From: Prolixibacteraceae bacterium
GTDB lineage: Bacteria > Bacteroidota > Bacteroidia > Bacteroidales > Prolixibacteraceae
Reading direction: 5' to 3'
Assembly (NCBI GenBank): GCA_003516705.1
Contig: DPCJ01000189.1
Location: 1 to 14,411, forward strand
Length of the DNA: 14,411 bases
Shown: positions 1 to 7,190 of the stretch, in pieces
Position numbering within the stretch: position 1 is the stretch's first letter
How the letters are laid out: each line of letters opens with the position of its first letter
Made by a program: the position numbers and the translations under genes
Notes under the pieces: model-generated
The model's input: the letters and a program-made list of their open reading frames with translations, nothing else
The model's database searches: none
What the model was told of the DNA's origin: nothing

Positions 1-1625
1 CTTTGCTGAATCTTGCCGGACCTATCATCATTGGTCACACGGTTGACAACTACATTCAAACAGGCCGGTTTCACGGCGTGCTGGTTTTCAGTGCAATTTT
101 GCTGGTTACCTATGTTGTGGCACTAGTGGCCGGATATCTGCAAACACGGCTGATGGGCGCAGTTGGGCAGCGAATGGTTTTTACATTGCGGAACTCGGTT
201 TTCAAAAAGCTGCAGGAACTGCCTTACGACTTTTTTAACCAAAACAAAGCCGGCGACCTGATTTCGCGCATCAACAACGACACCGAAAAAATCAACCAGT
301 TTTTTTCGCAATCGCTGATGCAGTTTCTGCGGGTGATTCTTATTCTGATTGGTTCAGCCGTTTTTCTGCTTTCGCTGCACGTTGAGCTGGGTGCAGCCAC
401 GCTGGCTCCCGCAGTTTTTATGTGGATTTTTACAAAAATCTTCTCGCCGTTGGTGAAAAGGAGAAACTCAAAATACCTCAAATCAACAGGGTTGCTGAGT
501 TCCGAGATACAGGAAAGCCTCAATAATTTCAAAGTGGTGGTGGCTTTTAACCGTCGCGACTATTTCAGAAAACGATTCACCGAAGTCAATCAGCAAAACT
601 ATTCATCTGCAATTCAGGCCGAAATTTCAAACAATATGTTTCTGCCGGTTTACACGTTTTTCTCCAACATCGGTTTGCTGATTACGCTTGCGCTTGGAAT
701 TTATTTTATATCGCAAGGACAGTTTACAGTTGGTTTGCTCATAAGTTTTATTGGGTACGCCAACAGTTTTTACAATCCGCTCAGGCAAATGGCATCATTG
801 TGGGCAAGTTTCCAGGTGGCGCTGGCTGCCTGGGAGCGAATCCGCAAAATTCTCAACCTCGAAAGCAATCTGGTACAGGTTGAACCAGGGGAAACAAGGG
901 AATCGGAAGATTTGCTCTCGTTCCGTGAGGTGACTTTTGCTTACCCCAATGGGAAAGAGGTGTTGCACAATATTACTTTCAACCTGAAGAAAGGGAAAAC
1001 ATACGCTTTTGTGGGACCAACCGGCGGCGGAAAAACCACCACTGCCTCGCTGATCTCGCGGTTATATGATCCGACAGATGGAAAAGTGCTTTTGAATGGG
1101 TTTGATATCAAATCATTTTCGCCCGCCGAAAGGGTGAAAAAAATTGGGTTTATTTTGCAGGACCCGTTTTTATTCAGCGGAACCATCCGCGAAAATATTT
1201 TGTACGGAAATGAGGAATACAGTAACCTGACCAACGAAGAACTGCATAAAGTTTTTGTTGAATCGGGACTTGAAACGCTTTTGCAGCGGTTTGAAAATGG
1301 TTTCGAAACAAAAGTGAATGTTACAGGCGAAAGCATCAGTCTCGGACAGAAGCAATTGCTTGCTTTTATGCGTGCCGTGTTGCGCAAACCCGAACTGCTG
1401 ATTTTAGACGAAGCCACTGCCAACATCGATACAATGACAGAAAAGCTGTTAGACGAAATTCTGCATAAACTGCCGGCACAAACCACTAAGGTAATTATTG
1501 CCCATCGCCTGAATACCATTGCCAATGCCGATGTCATCTATTTTGTAAACGATGGAATGGTTACCCGCGCCGGCTCCCTCGCCGATGCCATGGATTTACT
1601 GATGAAAGGCAAAATGGCAAGCTGA
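1..1625 (+). CDS. ABC exporter half-transporter (permease fused to ATPase), 5'-truncated
   Basis: This is an inner-membrane ABC exporter subunit with an N-terminal six-helix transmembrane domain followed by a nucleotide-binding domain; the substrate cannot be read from sequence. The frame is open to the left edge. The first visible residues (LNLAGPIIIGHTVDNYI) match the region after the first helix, so I estimate 40-60 residues are missing and the TTG at base 3 is not the start. Counting from base 3, the ATPase shows Walker A GPTGGGKT (338-345), the Q-loop Q386, a signature ISLGQ (445-449) in place of LSGGQ, Walker B LLILDE ending in the catalytic E470, the D-loop ANID, and the switch histidine H501. 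The IIAHRLNTI stretch resembles the consensus-site half of heterodimeric exporters of the TM287/288 type. A partner gene may therefore lie just upstream, outside the window. The next gene starts 163 bases downstream with its own promoter. Confidence 0.93.
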   Translation, partial: LLNLAGPIIIGHTVDNYIQTGRFHGVLVFSAILLVTYVVALVAGYLQTRLMGAVGQRMVFTLRNSVFKKLQELPYDFFNQNKAGDLISRINNDTEKINQFFSQSLMQFLRVILILIGSAVFLLSLHVELGAATLAPAVFMWIFTKIFSPLVKRRNSKYLKSTGLLSSEIQESLNNFKVVVAFNRRDYFRKRFTEVNQQNYSSAIQAEISNNMFLPVYTFFSNIGLLITLALGIYFISQGQFTVGLLISFIGYANSFYNPLRQMASLWASFQVALAAWERIRKILNLESNLVQVEPGETRESEDLLSFREVTFAYPNGKEVLHNITFNLKKGKTYAFVGPTGGGKTTTASLISRLYDPTDGKVLLNGFDIKSFSPAERVKKIGFILQDPFLFSGTIRENILYGNEEYSNLTNEELHKVFVESGLETLLQRFENGFETKVNVTGESISLGQKQLLAFMRAVLRKPELLILDEATANIDTMTEKLLDEILHKLPAQTTKVIIAHRLNTIANADVIYFVNDGMVTRAGSLADAMDLLMKGKMAS

Positions 1626-1639
1626 AAATCGAGTGTTTT

Positions 1640-1675
1640 CTTTGAATTCTCTGTGCCTCTGTGTCTCTGCGGTTT
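1640..1675. repeat. Short tandem CTCTGYG repeat, solitary half-element
   Basis: Fifteen bases after the exporter stop, three CTCTGYG heptamers begin at 1649, 1657 and 1665, an exact 8-base period. They are preceded by CTTTGAATT and followed by GGTTTAACC. The layout resembles one arm of the CTTTGCG/CGCAAAG element at 2983-3090, with the opposite arm absent here. It is non-coding; its function is not known to me. Confidence 0.5.
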
Positions 1676-1730
1676 AACCTGATTTTTTGCTATGCTCATT
1701 GATTATAATGTGAATTTCAACCCCCAAAAA

Positions 1731-1761
1731 TTGCCTGCCCGTAATTAAAACTTTAGATTTG
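1731..1761 (+). promoter_or_regulatory. Bacteroidota-type promoter of the GH105 gene
   Basis: A perfect -7 box TAGATTTG (consensus TAnnTTTG) lies at 1754-1761, with TTG at 1731-1733 as the -33 element and a 20-base spacer. The box ends 27 bases before the ATG at 1789, implying a leader of about 20 bases. The same box-to-ATG distance recurs at two other genes in the window. Confidence 0.6.
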
Positions 1762-1788
1762 TGGTTGTTCAACAAATAACTACTACCG

Positions 1789-2910
1789 ATGAAATCATTC
1801 CTTTCAATTTTCCTTCTGTTTTGGATTCTCAGTTCCTGTTTTGCCCAGCAAGTTCCCGACAGAACTCTTGTTTTGAAACAAATGGAACTTGCCAACCAGT
1901 ATTTTATGGACAAATGGCCCGATGTTGGCAAAACCATCATTACCAATCGCGAGCGCCCAAGTAACATCTGGACACGTGGCGTTTATTACGAAGGACTGAT
2001 GGCGCTTCACACAATTTATCCGAAAAAAGAGTATTACGATTATGCTGTGGCCTGGGGCGAATTTCACCAGTGGGGAATGAGAAACGGCACTACCACCCGC
2101 AATGCCGACGACCAGTGTTGCGGCCAGACTTACATCGATTTGTACAATATTCTGCCTGAACCCGAACGAATTAAAGATATTAAAACTTGCATGGATATGC
2201 TGGTGAACACCCCACAGGTTGACGACTGGTCGTGGATTGACGCCATTCAAATGGGAATGCCGGTTTTTGCCAAACTGGGTGTTTTATACAACGAGCCGCG
2301 ATATTTCGAAAAGATGTACGAAATGTACATGTTCACACGAAACGAACATGGCGACAACGGTTTGTTTAACGAGAAAGATGGTTTGTGGTGGCGCGATGCC
2401 GATTTCGATCCACCCTACAAAGAACCGAATGGCGAAGATTGTTACTGGAGTCGCGGAAATGGCTGGGTGGTGGCTGCACTGGCAAAAGTGCTCGCAATCA
2501 TTCCTGAAAACGAACTTCATCGTAAGCAATATCTCGACGATTACAAAAAAATGATGGAAGCCTTGGTTCCGATTCAACGCGAAGACGGATTCTGGAATGC
2601 AAGTCTGCACGACCCCACAAATTTTGGCGGCAAGGAACTTAGCGGCACTGCGCTTTTTGTGTACGGAATGGCGTGGGGAGTTAACAACGGAATTCTGCCC
2701 CGCGAAAAATACCTGCCTGTTATGCTGAAAGCCTGGAACGCGATGGCAACAGAAAGTTTGCAGGAAACCGGATTTTTGGGTTATGTTCAAAGTACAGGTA
2801 AAGAACCCAAAGATGGACAACTGGTGAATGTGGATAAAATCCCAGATTTTGAAGATTTCGGGTTGGGTTGTTTTCTGTTGGCGGGAAGTGAAGTATATAA
2901 ACTGAAATGA
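1789..2910 (+). CDS. GH105 unsaturated glycuronyl hydrolase, exported
   Basis: A 373-residue enzyme of glycoside hydrolase family 105 (YteR/RhiN type). The family removes the 4,5-unsaturated uronic acid left on oligosaccharides by polysaccharide lyases, for example from rhamnogalacturonan. It starts with a hydrophobic export signal. LSSC (residues 14-17) fits a lipobox, but cleavage after CFA before Q20 is also possible, so it may be a lipoprotein or a soluble periplasmic protein. Family marks include RNADDQCCGQTY (from about 104), WSWIDAIQMGMP with D151 as the probable catalytic acid, YWSRGNGWV (219-227) and GKELSGTALFVYGMAWGVN (281-299). The length is normal and nothing looks broken. It is followed on the same strand by a GH36 alpha-galactosidase, with a repeat-rich 229-base gap between them. 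The exact substrate (rhamnogalacturonan, ulvan-like or arabinogalactan-derived) cannot be told. Confidence 0.93.
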   Translation: MKSFLSIFLLFWILSSCFAQQVPDRTLVLKQMELANQYFMDKWPDVGKTIITNRERPSNIWTRGVYYEGLMALHTIYPKKEYYDYAVAWGEFHQWGMRNGTTTRNADDQCCGQTYIDLYNILPEPERIKDIKTCMDMLVNTPQVDDWSWIDAIQMGMPVFAKLGVLYNEPRYFEKMYEMYMFTRNEHGDNGLFNEKDGLWWRDADFDPPYKEPNGEDCYWSRGNGWVVAALAKVLAIIPENELHRKQYLDDYKKMMEALVPIQREDGFWNASLHDPTNFGGKELSGTALFVYGMAWGVNNGILPREKYLPVMLKAWNAMATESLQETGFLGYVQSTGKEPKDGQLVNVDKIPDFEDFGLGCFLLAGSEVYKLK

Positions 2911-2982
2911 TTTTTAGGTACTTTGAAAGAAATTGCGCTCTTTAAATAAGTAAACAAATAGGATAATGTTTGGACAAGAAAT

Positions 2983-3090
2983 TTAAACGCAAAGTTCGCT
3001 GAGATAACGCAAAGTTAGCAATGCTTGGATTTTCATTTTTAACTCTTTGCGGTCATTGCGTATTCTTTGCGACCTTTGCGTTTTGAAATT
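2983..3090. repeat. CGCAAAG/CTTTGCG inverted-repeat element
   Basis: The gap between the GH105 and GH36 genes contains a palindromic repeat of roughly 108 bases. The left arm carries AACGCAAAGTT twice (2986-2996 and 3006-3016, a 20-base period). The right arm carries CTTTGCG at 3045, 3065 and 3074 and a CATTGCG variant at 3054. The outer ends AAACGCAAAG (2985-2994) and CTTTGCGTTT (3074-3083) are perfect reverse complements, and the similarity continues outward into AATTT/AAATT. A single strand could fold into a long imperfect hairpin. No open reading frame of interest and no T-tract is present. I have seen similar CTTTGCG-rich spacers in Bacteroidota genomes, but their role is unclear to me. 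Confidence 0.7.
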
Positions 3091-3139
3091 CGTAATGTTC
3101 ATTACAACTAGGTAAATCAACCAATAAAACCATCTTACT

Positions 3140-5305
3140 ATGAAAACGATTTTAGTATTTGCATTTCTACTTGTATTTGCAGGAGCAGTTTTAGCTCAGG
3201 AAAAACCCATCGTGATTGAAACCAAAAACACAGCGCTTGTTTACAAACAGGGTTTCGGGAATAAACTAGTTCAGGTTTATTATGGCGAAAAACTAAAGAA
3301 TGCTGCTGATTACGAAATGATGAACAGCCGCAATGAGGCATACAAACCTGCTGGTTTGGATAACCTCAACGAGCCGGCCATCCGCATGGTTCACAATGAC
3401 GGAAATCCATCGTTAGCACTGAATTTTGTGAGTTCGGAAGTAATAGTCGAAAACGAAAATGTGAAAACAACGATGATTGTGTTGAAAGATGACCAGTATC
3501 CGGTGGAGGTGAAACTGTTTTTCAAAACGTATTTTAATGAAGACATTATTGAAAACTGGACAGAAATAAAACACAACGAAGGAAAACCGGTGATGCTCAC
3601 CAACTTTGCCTCGTCAATGCTTTCGTTTAAAGCGCGCGAATACTGGCTCACACAGTTTCATGGTGACTGGGACAAGGAAATGATTATGGAGGAAAGTCAG
3701 CTCACCAGTGGCATTAAAATCATCGACAGCAAACTCGGTACACGTGCCAATAAATTTCAGGCACCGCTGTTTTTTCTGGCCATGAATAATCAGGCTACCG
3801 AAACCACCGGCGATGTAATTGCTGCCAACCTGGCCTGGACCGGCAACTTTCAGTTTGTGTTCGAAATCGATGAACTAAACAGTCTGCGTCTGGTTGCCGG
3901 AATGAATCCGTTTGCCTCGGAATATTACCTGAAACCTGGTGAAGTTTTTAAAACACCTGAATTTATTTTCACTTTTTCAAGCAATGGAAAAGGTCAGGCC
4001 AGCCGCAACATACATCAATGGGCGCAAAAATACAGGGTGCTGAATGGCGAAGGAAACCGGCTGACTTTGCTCAACAACTGGGAGGCCACTTATTTCGATT
4101 TTAACGAGGACAGGCTTGTTGAACTTTTTGACGGCGGCAAAAAACTGGGTGTCGATTTGTTTTTGCTCGACGATGGCTGGTTTGGCAACAAATACCCGCG
4201 CAGCAACGACCGCGCCGGTTTGGGCGACTGGCAGGAAACAAAGGAAAAACTACCGCACGGAATCGGTTACCTTGTTGAACAGGCCGAAGCAAAAGGCATC
4301 AAATTCGGAATCTGGATTGAGCCCGAAATGGTGAACCCCAAAAGCGAATTGTACGAGCAGCACCCCGACTGGATTCTGAAACTGCCCAACCGCCCCGAAA
4401 ACCTGTCGCGCAACCAGTTGGTGCTGGACATGGCAAATCCCGAAGTTCAAAAGTTTGTGTACGATATGGTTGACCAGATGATGACAAAACATCCGCAAAT
4501 CGGGTTTATCAAATGGGACTGCAACCGCGAAATGACCAACGCTTATTCAGCTTATCTGGGCGAAAAGCAGAGTCATGTTTATATTGAATATGTGAGGGGT
4601 TTTTACAAGGTGATGGAAGATTTGCGCACCAAATATCCCGAATTGCCAATTATGCTTTGCTCGGGTGGGGGAGGCCGCACCGATTATGGAGCGATGAAAT
4701 ATTTCACCGAATTCTGGGCCAGCGACAACACCGACCCGCTCAACCGCATTTACATTCAGTGGGCGTATTCATACTTTTTCCCGGCCAATACGATATGCAA
4801 CCACATTACATCGATGGGCAAACAGTCGCTGAAATTTAAAACCGATGTGGCCATGATGGGAAAAATGGGTTACGATATTCGTGTTGAGGAATTTACACCC
4901 GAAGAACTGGCATTTAGTCAACAGGCACTGAAAGATTATGCCCGTTTAAAAGAGGTGATTTGGTTTGGCGACATGTACCGGCTGGTTTCGCCTTACGAAG
5001 AAAGTCGTGCCGCTCTGATGTATGTAAGCGAACCAAAAGACAAAGCCGTTTTGTTTTGTTACAACATCAACGCTTACCGCGAAAAAATTACCAACCCGGT
5101 AAAACTGCAGGGACTTGACCCCGATAAAAAGTACGAGGTAAAGGAAATCAACATTCAGCAGCGCGGAGATGGTCGCCGGCCACCGTTTGGAGGAAATTCA
5201 ACCCGTGTTTATTCAGGCGATTACCTGATGAAAGCCGGTCTCGAAATCCGTGTCGGAAGGGGTGATTTATCAAGTAATGTGTATGAAATTTCGGAGGTAC
5301 AGTAG
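3140..5305 (+). CDS. GH36 alpha-galactosidase, exported
   Basis: A 721-residue retaining alpha-galactosidase of family GH36, which releases terminal alpha-1,6-linked (or similar) galactose from oligo- and polysaccharides. A clean Sec signal peptide (residues 1-19, AVLA before Q20) sends it to the periplasm. The domain order is the usual one: an N-terminal beta-sandwich to about residue 300, a (beta/alpha)8 barrel to about 620, and a C-terminal beta domain. In the barrel I see LDDGWFGN (from 343), FGIWIEPEMVNP, the nucleophile motif KWDCNR with D460, CSGGGGRTDYG, and the acid/base motif WASDNTD with D529. The 69-residue spacing between the two aspartates matches characterised GH36 enzymes such as Geobacillus AgaA. 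Length and motifs are intact. With the upstream GH105 gene it suggests breakdown of galactose-decorated pectic or plant-type glycans. No SusC/SusD genes are in view, and I found no clear promoter box directly upstream. Confidence 0.95.
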   Translation: MKTILVFAFLLVFAGAVLAQEKPIVIETKNTALVYKQGFGNKLVQVYYGEKLKNAADYEMMNSRNEAYKPAGLDNLNEPAIRMVHNDGNPSLALNFVSSEVIVENENVKTTMIVLKDDQYPVEVKLFFKTYFNEDIIENWTEIKHNEGKPVMLTNFASSMLSFKAREYWLTQFHGDWDKEMIMEESQLTSGIKIIDSKLGTRANKFQAPLFFLAMNNQATETTGDVIAANLAWTGNFQFVFEIDELNSLRLVAGMNPFASEYYLKPGEVFKTPEFIFTFSSNGKGQASRNIHQWAQKYRVLNGEGNRLTLLNNWEATYFDFNEDRLVELFDGGKKLGVDLFLLDDGWFGNKYPRSNDRAGLGDWQETKEKLPHGIGYLVEQAEAKGIKFGIWIEPEMVNPKSELYEQHPDWILKLPNRPENLSRNQLVLDMANPEVQKFVYDMVDQMMTKHPQIGFIKWDCNREMTNAYSAYLGEKQSHVYIEYVRGFYKVMEDLRTKYPELPIMLCSGGGGRTDYGAMKYFTEFWASDNTDPLNRIYIQWAYSYFFPANTICNHITSMGKQSLKFKTDVAMMGKMGYDIRVEEFTPEELAFSQQALKDYARLKEVIWFGDMYRLVSPYEESRAALMYVSEPKDKAVLFCYNINAYREKITNPVKLQGLDPDKKYEVKEINIQQRGDGRRPPFGGNSTRVYSGDYLMKAGLEIRVGRGDLSSNVYEISEVQ

Positions 5306-5315
5306 TAAGTTATAA

Positions 5316-5345
5316 GGATTCCATCTTTTTGGAAAGATGGAATCC
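5316..5345. repeat. 30-bp perfect hairpin, copy 1 of a mirrored pair
   Basis: Eleven bases after the alpha-galactosidase stop is a perfect 13-bp stem, GGATTCCATCTTT / AAAGATGGAATCC, with the loop TTGG. The exact reverse complement of this 30-mer occurs at 7155-7184. No T-tract follows on either strand, so this copy is not a canonical intrinsic terminator, though it may slow transcription or protect the 3' end of the mRNA. Confidence 0.85.
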
Positions 5346-5406
5346 CTAAAAGTACAATGAATATTATACTTTGTTGAGAAGGTAGAAAATGAAAACATAA
5401 ATAAAC

Positions 5407-6207
5407 TTGGGTCAAAAGATATACATATTAATTGTTTTTGTATTCTTTATTTCATGTAACCATGATGTGAAAAATATAATGGTTGGAGATTGGTATATGG
5501 CTGATGATTATATAGTTAAAGATAAAAATGATACTTTGCGTGTTGAAGAAAACGTACCACCAAGACCACCTGGATATTATCCGAGAGGGATTTCAATTTC
5601 AAACGATTCTGTGAAATTCTTTCTTGGTATTTGGAAGAAAATTGATGAAGAATATCAATATCTTGGAGAATATAGAACCTACAAAATCACTGGAGATTCA
5701 ATCAAATTTTTTAATCTAAACGAAATTAAACCGACAAAGCAATACCGATTTGAAATTAAGTCGAAAGATACTTTACTATTTTACATCAACCAGGATGATT
5801 TTGAAACCTATATTAAGTTTGAAACAAAGATTTCAAATTATTACCAACTTGATTCTATAAAGGCCATTATAACTGATGGCTGGGGAAAACACAATGAATA
5901 TTTTATTACATCTGAAGGATTGATTCGCTTCACTGATTATTATTCCGATTCTCCGGAAAAGATAGTAGAGGAAAAAGGTAAAGTTTCGACTTCCATTTTC
6001 AAAGGAATTGAAGAAAGATATAACTGGGCGGGTTTTATGGATTTAGGAGATTATTCGGGATGTTGTGATGGCAATCAAGTTGAAATTAAATTTTTCTCAA
6101 AAGGAAAAGAAATTAAATCAATAATTGATTATGAGAATAGTTCACCGATGCGATTTATTTGGGCAAATGTTTATTTCTTAAATTTAATTGAAAGTAATAT
6201 TAGATGA
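5407..6207 (+). CDS. Unknown lipoprotein, AT-rich, DUF6438-like C-terminal half (tentative)
   Basis: A 266-residue protein I do not recognise with certainty. The N-terminus (GQK, then ILIVFVFFISC) is a lipoprotein signal with the lipobox FISC, so it is probably anchored in an outer or inner membrane. The only start that keeps the signal is TTG at 5407; an in-frame ATG at 5389 is cut off after three codons by TAA, and the next ATG (5479) would lose the signal. Residues 27-120 read like the lipocalin-type or META-like beta-rich domains of Bacteroidota lipoproteins (GDWYMADDY, then repeated short strands with DSVKFF and DSIKFF). The C-terminal 120 residues (EGLIRF, GFMDLGDYSG, then EIKFF and a GKEIKSIIDY stretch) resemble DUF6438; this is from memory of the pattern only. 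Base composition is clearly more AT-rich than the flanking glycosidase and beta-propeller genes, suggesting acquired DNA. A strong terminator follows. Confidence 0.75.
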   Translation: MGQKIYILIVFVFFISCNHDVKNIMVGDWYMADDYIVKDKNDTLRVEENVPPRPPGYYPRGISISNDSVKFFLGIWKKIDEEYQYLGEYRTYKITGDSIKFFNLNEIKPTKQYRFEIKSKDTLLFYINQDDFETYIKFETKISNYYQLDSIKAIITDGWGKHNEYFITSEGLIRFTDYYSDSPEKIVEEKGKVSTSIFKGIEERYNWAGFMDLGDYSGCCDGNQVEIKFFSKGKEIKSIIDYENSSPMRFIWANVYFLNLIESNIR

Positions 6208-6252
6208 GTTTTATACGGGATTTTATTAAGATCAAATTTTTTTGAAATTTTC

Positions 6253-6277
6253 AACGCCGGTTTTGCCGGCGTTTTTT
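6253..6277 (+). terminator. Intrinsic terminator after the lipoprotein gene
   Basis: A GC-rich stem AACGCCGG / CCGGCGTT (6253-6260 and 6266-6273) with loop TTTTG runs into a T-tract ending at 6277. It lies 46 bases after the lipoprotein stop and separates that gene from the DUF2975-regulator operon. Confidence 0.9.
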
Positions 6278-6326
6278 ATTTATAGCCTTTTTCAATATAA
6301 ATAAATTGAAAATAAATATATAATTA

Positions 6327-6356
6327 TTGAATAACAATAAATATTTATTATAATTG
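6327..6356 (+). promoter_or_regulatory. Promoter of the DUF2975-XRE operon
   Basis: TATAATTG (6349-6356) matches seven of the eight positions of the TAnnTTTG -7 box (one base off). TTG at 6327-6329, 19 bases upstream, fits the -33 element. The box ends 27 bases before the ATG at 6384, the same distance as at the GH105 gene. The surrounding sequence is extremely AT-rich, so chance matches are easier here. Confidence 0.5.
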
Positions 6357-6383
6357 CGCCATAATTTAAAACTGAATTTAGAA

Positions 6384-6932
6384 ATGGAAACAAAAAAAGA
6401 TTATGTATTTATAGCCCTGAACGTGATTTCGTGGATTATTTTTATCGGTTTATGCTTCAATGCCGGAGCTTATCTTTTCAATGCGTTTTTTACCTTGTTT
6501 TATAATCCTTTTGGCGAGGGTAAATTATGGGATGTGATGAATTTGTCGGAATTGTACAACTACAATCAAAGCTATTATGTTACAATCGCATCGCTAATAA
6601 TTATTACAGCCGTGTTGAAAGCTTTGATGTTTTACCTGATTGTGAAGATTTTTCACGACAAAAAGTTCGACCTGTCGCATCCGTTCAACGAACCGGTACG
6701 GAAGTTTATCGTCAACATTGCCTGGCTGGCTTTGGGCATCGGCTTGTTTTCGTATTGGGGTGCAAAAGACACTGAGAATTTTGTGTTAGAGGGTGTAAAC
6801 ATGCCCGATATTCAGCATTTGAATTTGGGCGGGGCCGATGTGTGGTTGTTTATGGGTGTTGCACTTTTGGTGATTGGCAGGGTTTTTAAAAAAGGAATTG
6901 AAATTCAAAACGAAATCGACTTAACCGTGTAA
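6384..6932 (+). CDS. DUF2975 family membrane protein (YoaS-like)
   Basis: A 182-residue inner-membrane protein with four predicted helices at about residues 7-30, 65-89, 108-126 and 152-168. The family signature is clear: HPFNEPVRKFIVNIAW before helix 3, and a C-terminal FKKGIEIQNEIDLTV after helix 4. DUF2975 proteins are typically encoded directly upstream of a small XRE regulator, as in the Bacillus subtilis yoaS/yozG pair, and that is the arrangement here: the regulator starts three bases after this stop. The biochemical role is unknown; a membrane partner or sensor for the regulator is a reasonable inference. The frame can be opened ten codons earlier at a TTG (6354), but the ATG at 6384 is chosen because the TTG overlaps the probable promoter box. 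Confidence 0.9.
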   Translation: METKKDYVFIALNVISWIIFIGLCFNAGAYLFNAFFTLFYNPFGEGKLWDVMNLSELYNYNQSYYVTIASLIIITAVLKALMFYLIVKIFHDKKFDLSHPFNEPVRKFIVNIAWLALGIGLFSYWGAKDTENFVLEGVNMPDIQHLNLGGADVWLFMGVALLVIGRVFKKGIEIQNEIDLTV

Positions 6933-6935
6933 GCC

Positions 6936-7142
6936 ATGCCAATAATTGTAAATCTTGATGTGATGATGGCCAAACGGAAAATGTCGTTAAACGAGCTTTC
7001 CGAAAAGGTGGATTTAACACTTTCTAACCTTTCGATTTTAAAAACGGGTAAAGCAAAAGCCATCCGTTTTTCAACGCTCGAAGCCATTTGCAAAGTGCTT
7101 GAGTGCCAGCCTGCTGACATTCTGGAATACAGGGAGAAATGA
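6936..7142 (+). CDS. Small XRE/Cro-CI family regulator (YozG-like)
   Basis: A 68-residue DNA-binding protein consisting almost only of a helix-turn-helix domain (about residues 14-62). The first residues (PIIVNLDVMMAKRKMS) and the segments NLSILKTGKAKAIRFS and LECQPADILEY are typical of the YozG type. It has no sensor domain, so any signal must come from a partner, most likely the DUF2975 membrane protein whose gene ends three bases upstream in the same operon. It may regulate its own operon, but no operator could be identified. A hairpin terminator follows 10 bases after the stop. Confidence 0.93.
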   Translation: MPIIVNLDVMMAKRKMSLNELSEKVDLTLSNLSILKTGKAKAIRFSTLEAICKVLECQPADILEYREK

Positions 7143-7152
7143 AAAAAAGCTT

Positions 7153-7190
7153 AAGGATTCCATCTTTCCAAAAAGATGGAATCCTTTTTT
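7153..7190. terminator. Bidirectional terminator and 30-bp hairpin, copy 2 (inverted)
   Basis: The 30-mer at 7155-7184 is the exact reverse complement of 5316-5345, with loop CCAA instead of TTGG. Flanking AA and TT extend the stem to 15 bp, and T7185-7190 gives a terminator tail for the + strand regulator operon. Read on the - strand, the same stem is followed by AAGC and a T7 run, so it can also end the convergent beta-propeller gene, whose stop codon (7189-7191) overlaps the tail. Confidence 0.88.

Noticed and set aside
941..1537. A 198-codon - strand frame inside the ABC exporter
   Set aside because: It lies wholly antisense to a gene with intact Walker A, Walker B and H-loop motifs; its long open frame is a codon-composition shadow.
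2284..2820. A 178-codon - strand frame inside the GH105 gene
   Set aside because: Shadow of a well-supported gene; its Cys/His-rich composition is an artefact of the opposite strand.
5365..5373. TATACTTTG as a -7 box for the lipoprotein gene
   Set aside because: One extra base inside the box, no -33 element, and 33 bases to the TTG start; not good enough to list as a promoter.
5316..7184. Calling the mirrored hairpins terminal inverted repeats of a transposon
   Set aside because: No transposase or integrase is encoded between them, no target-site duplication is visible, and the right copy works well as a plain terminator.
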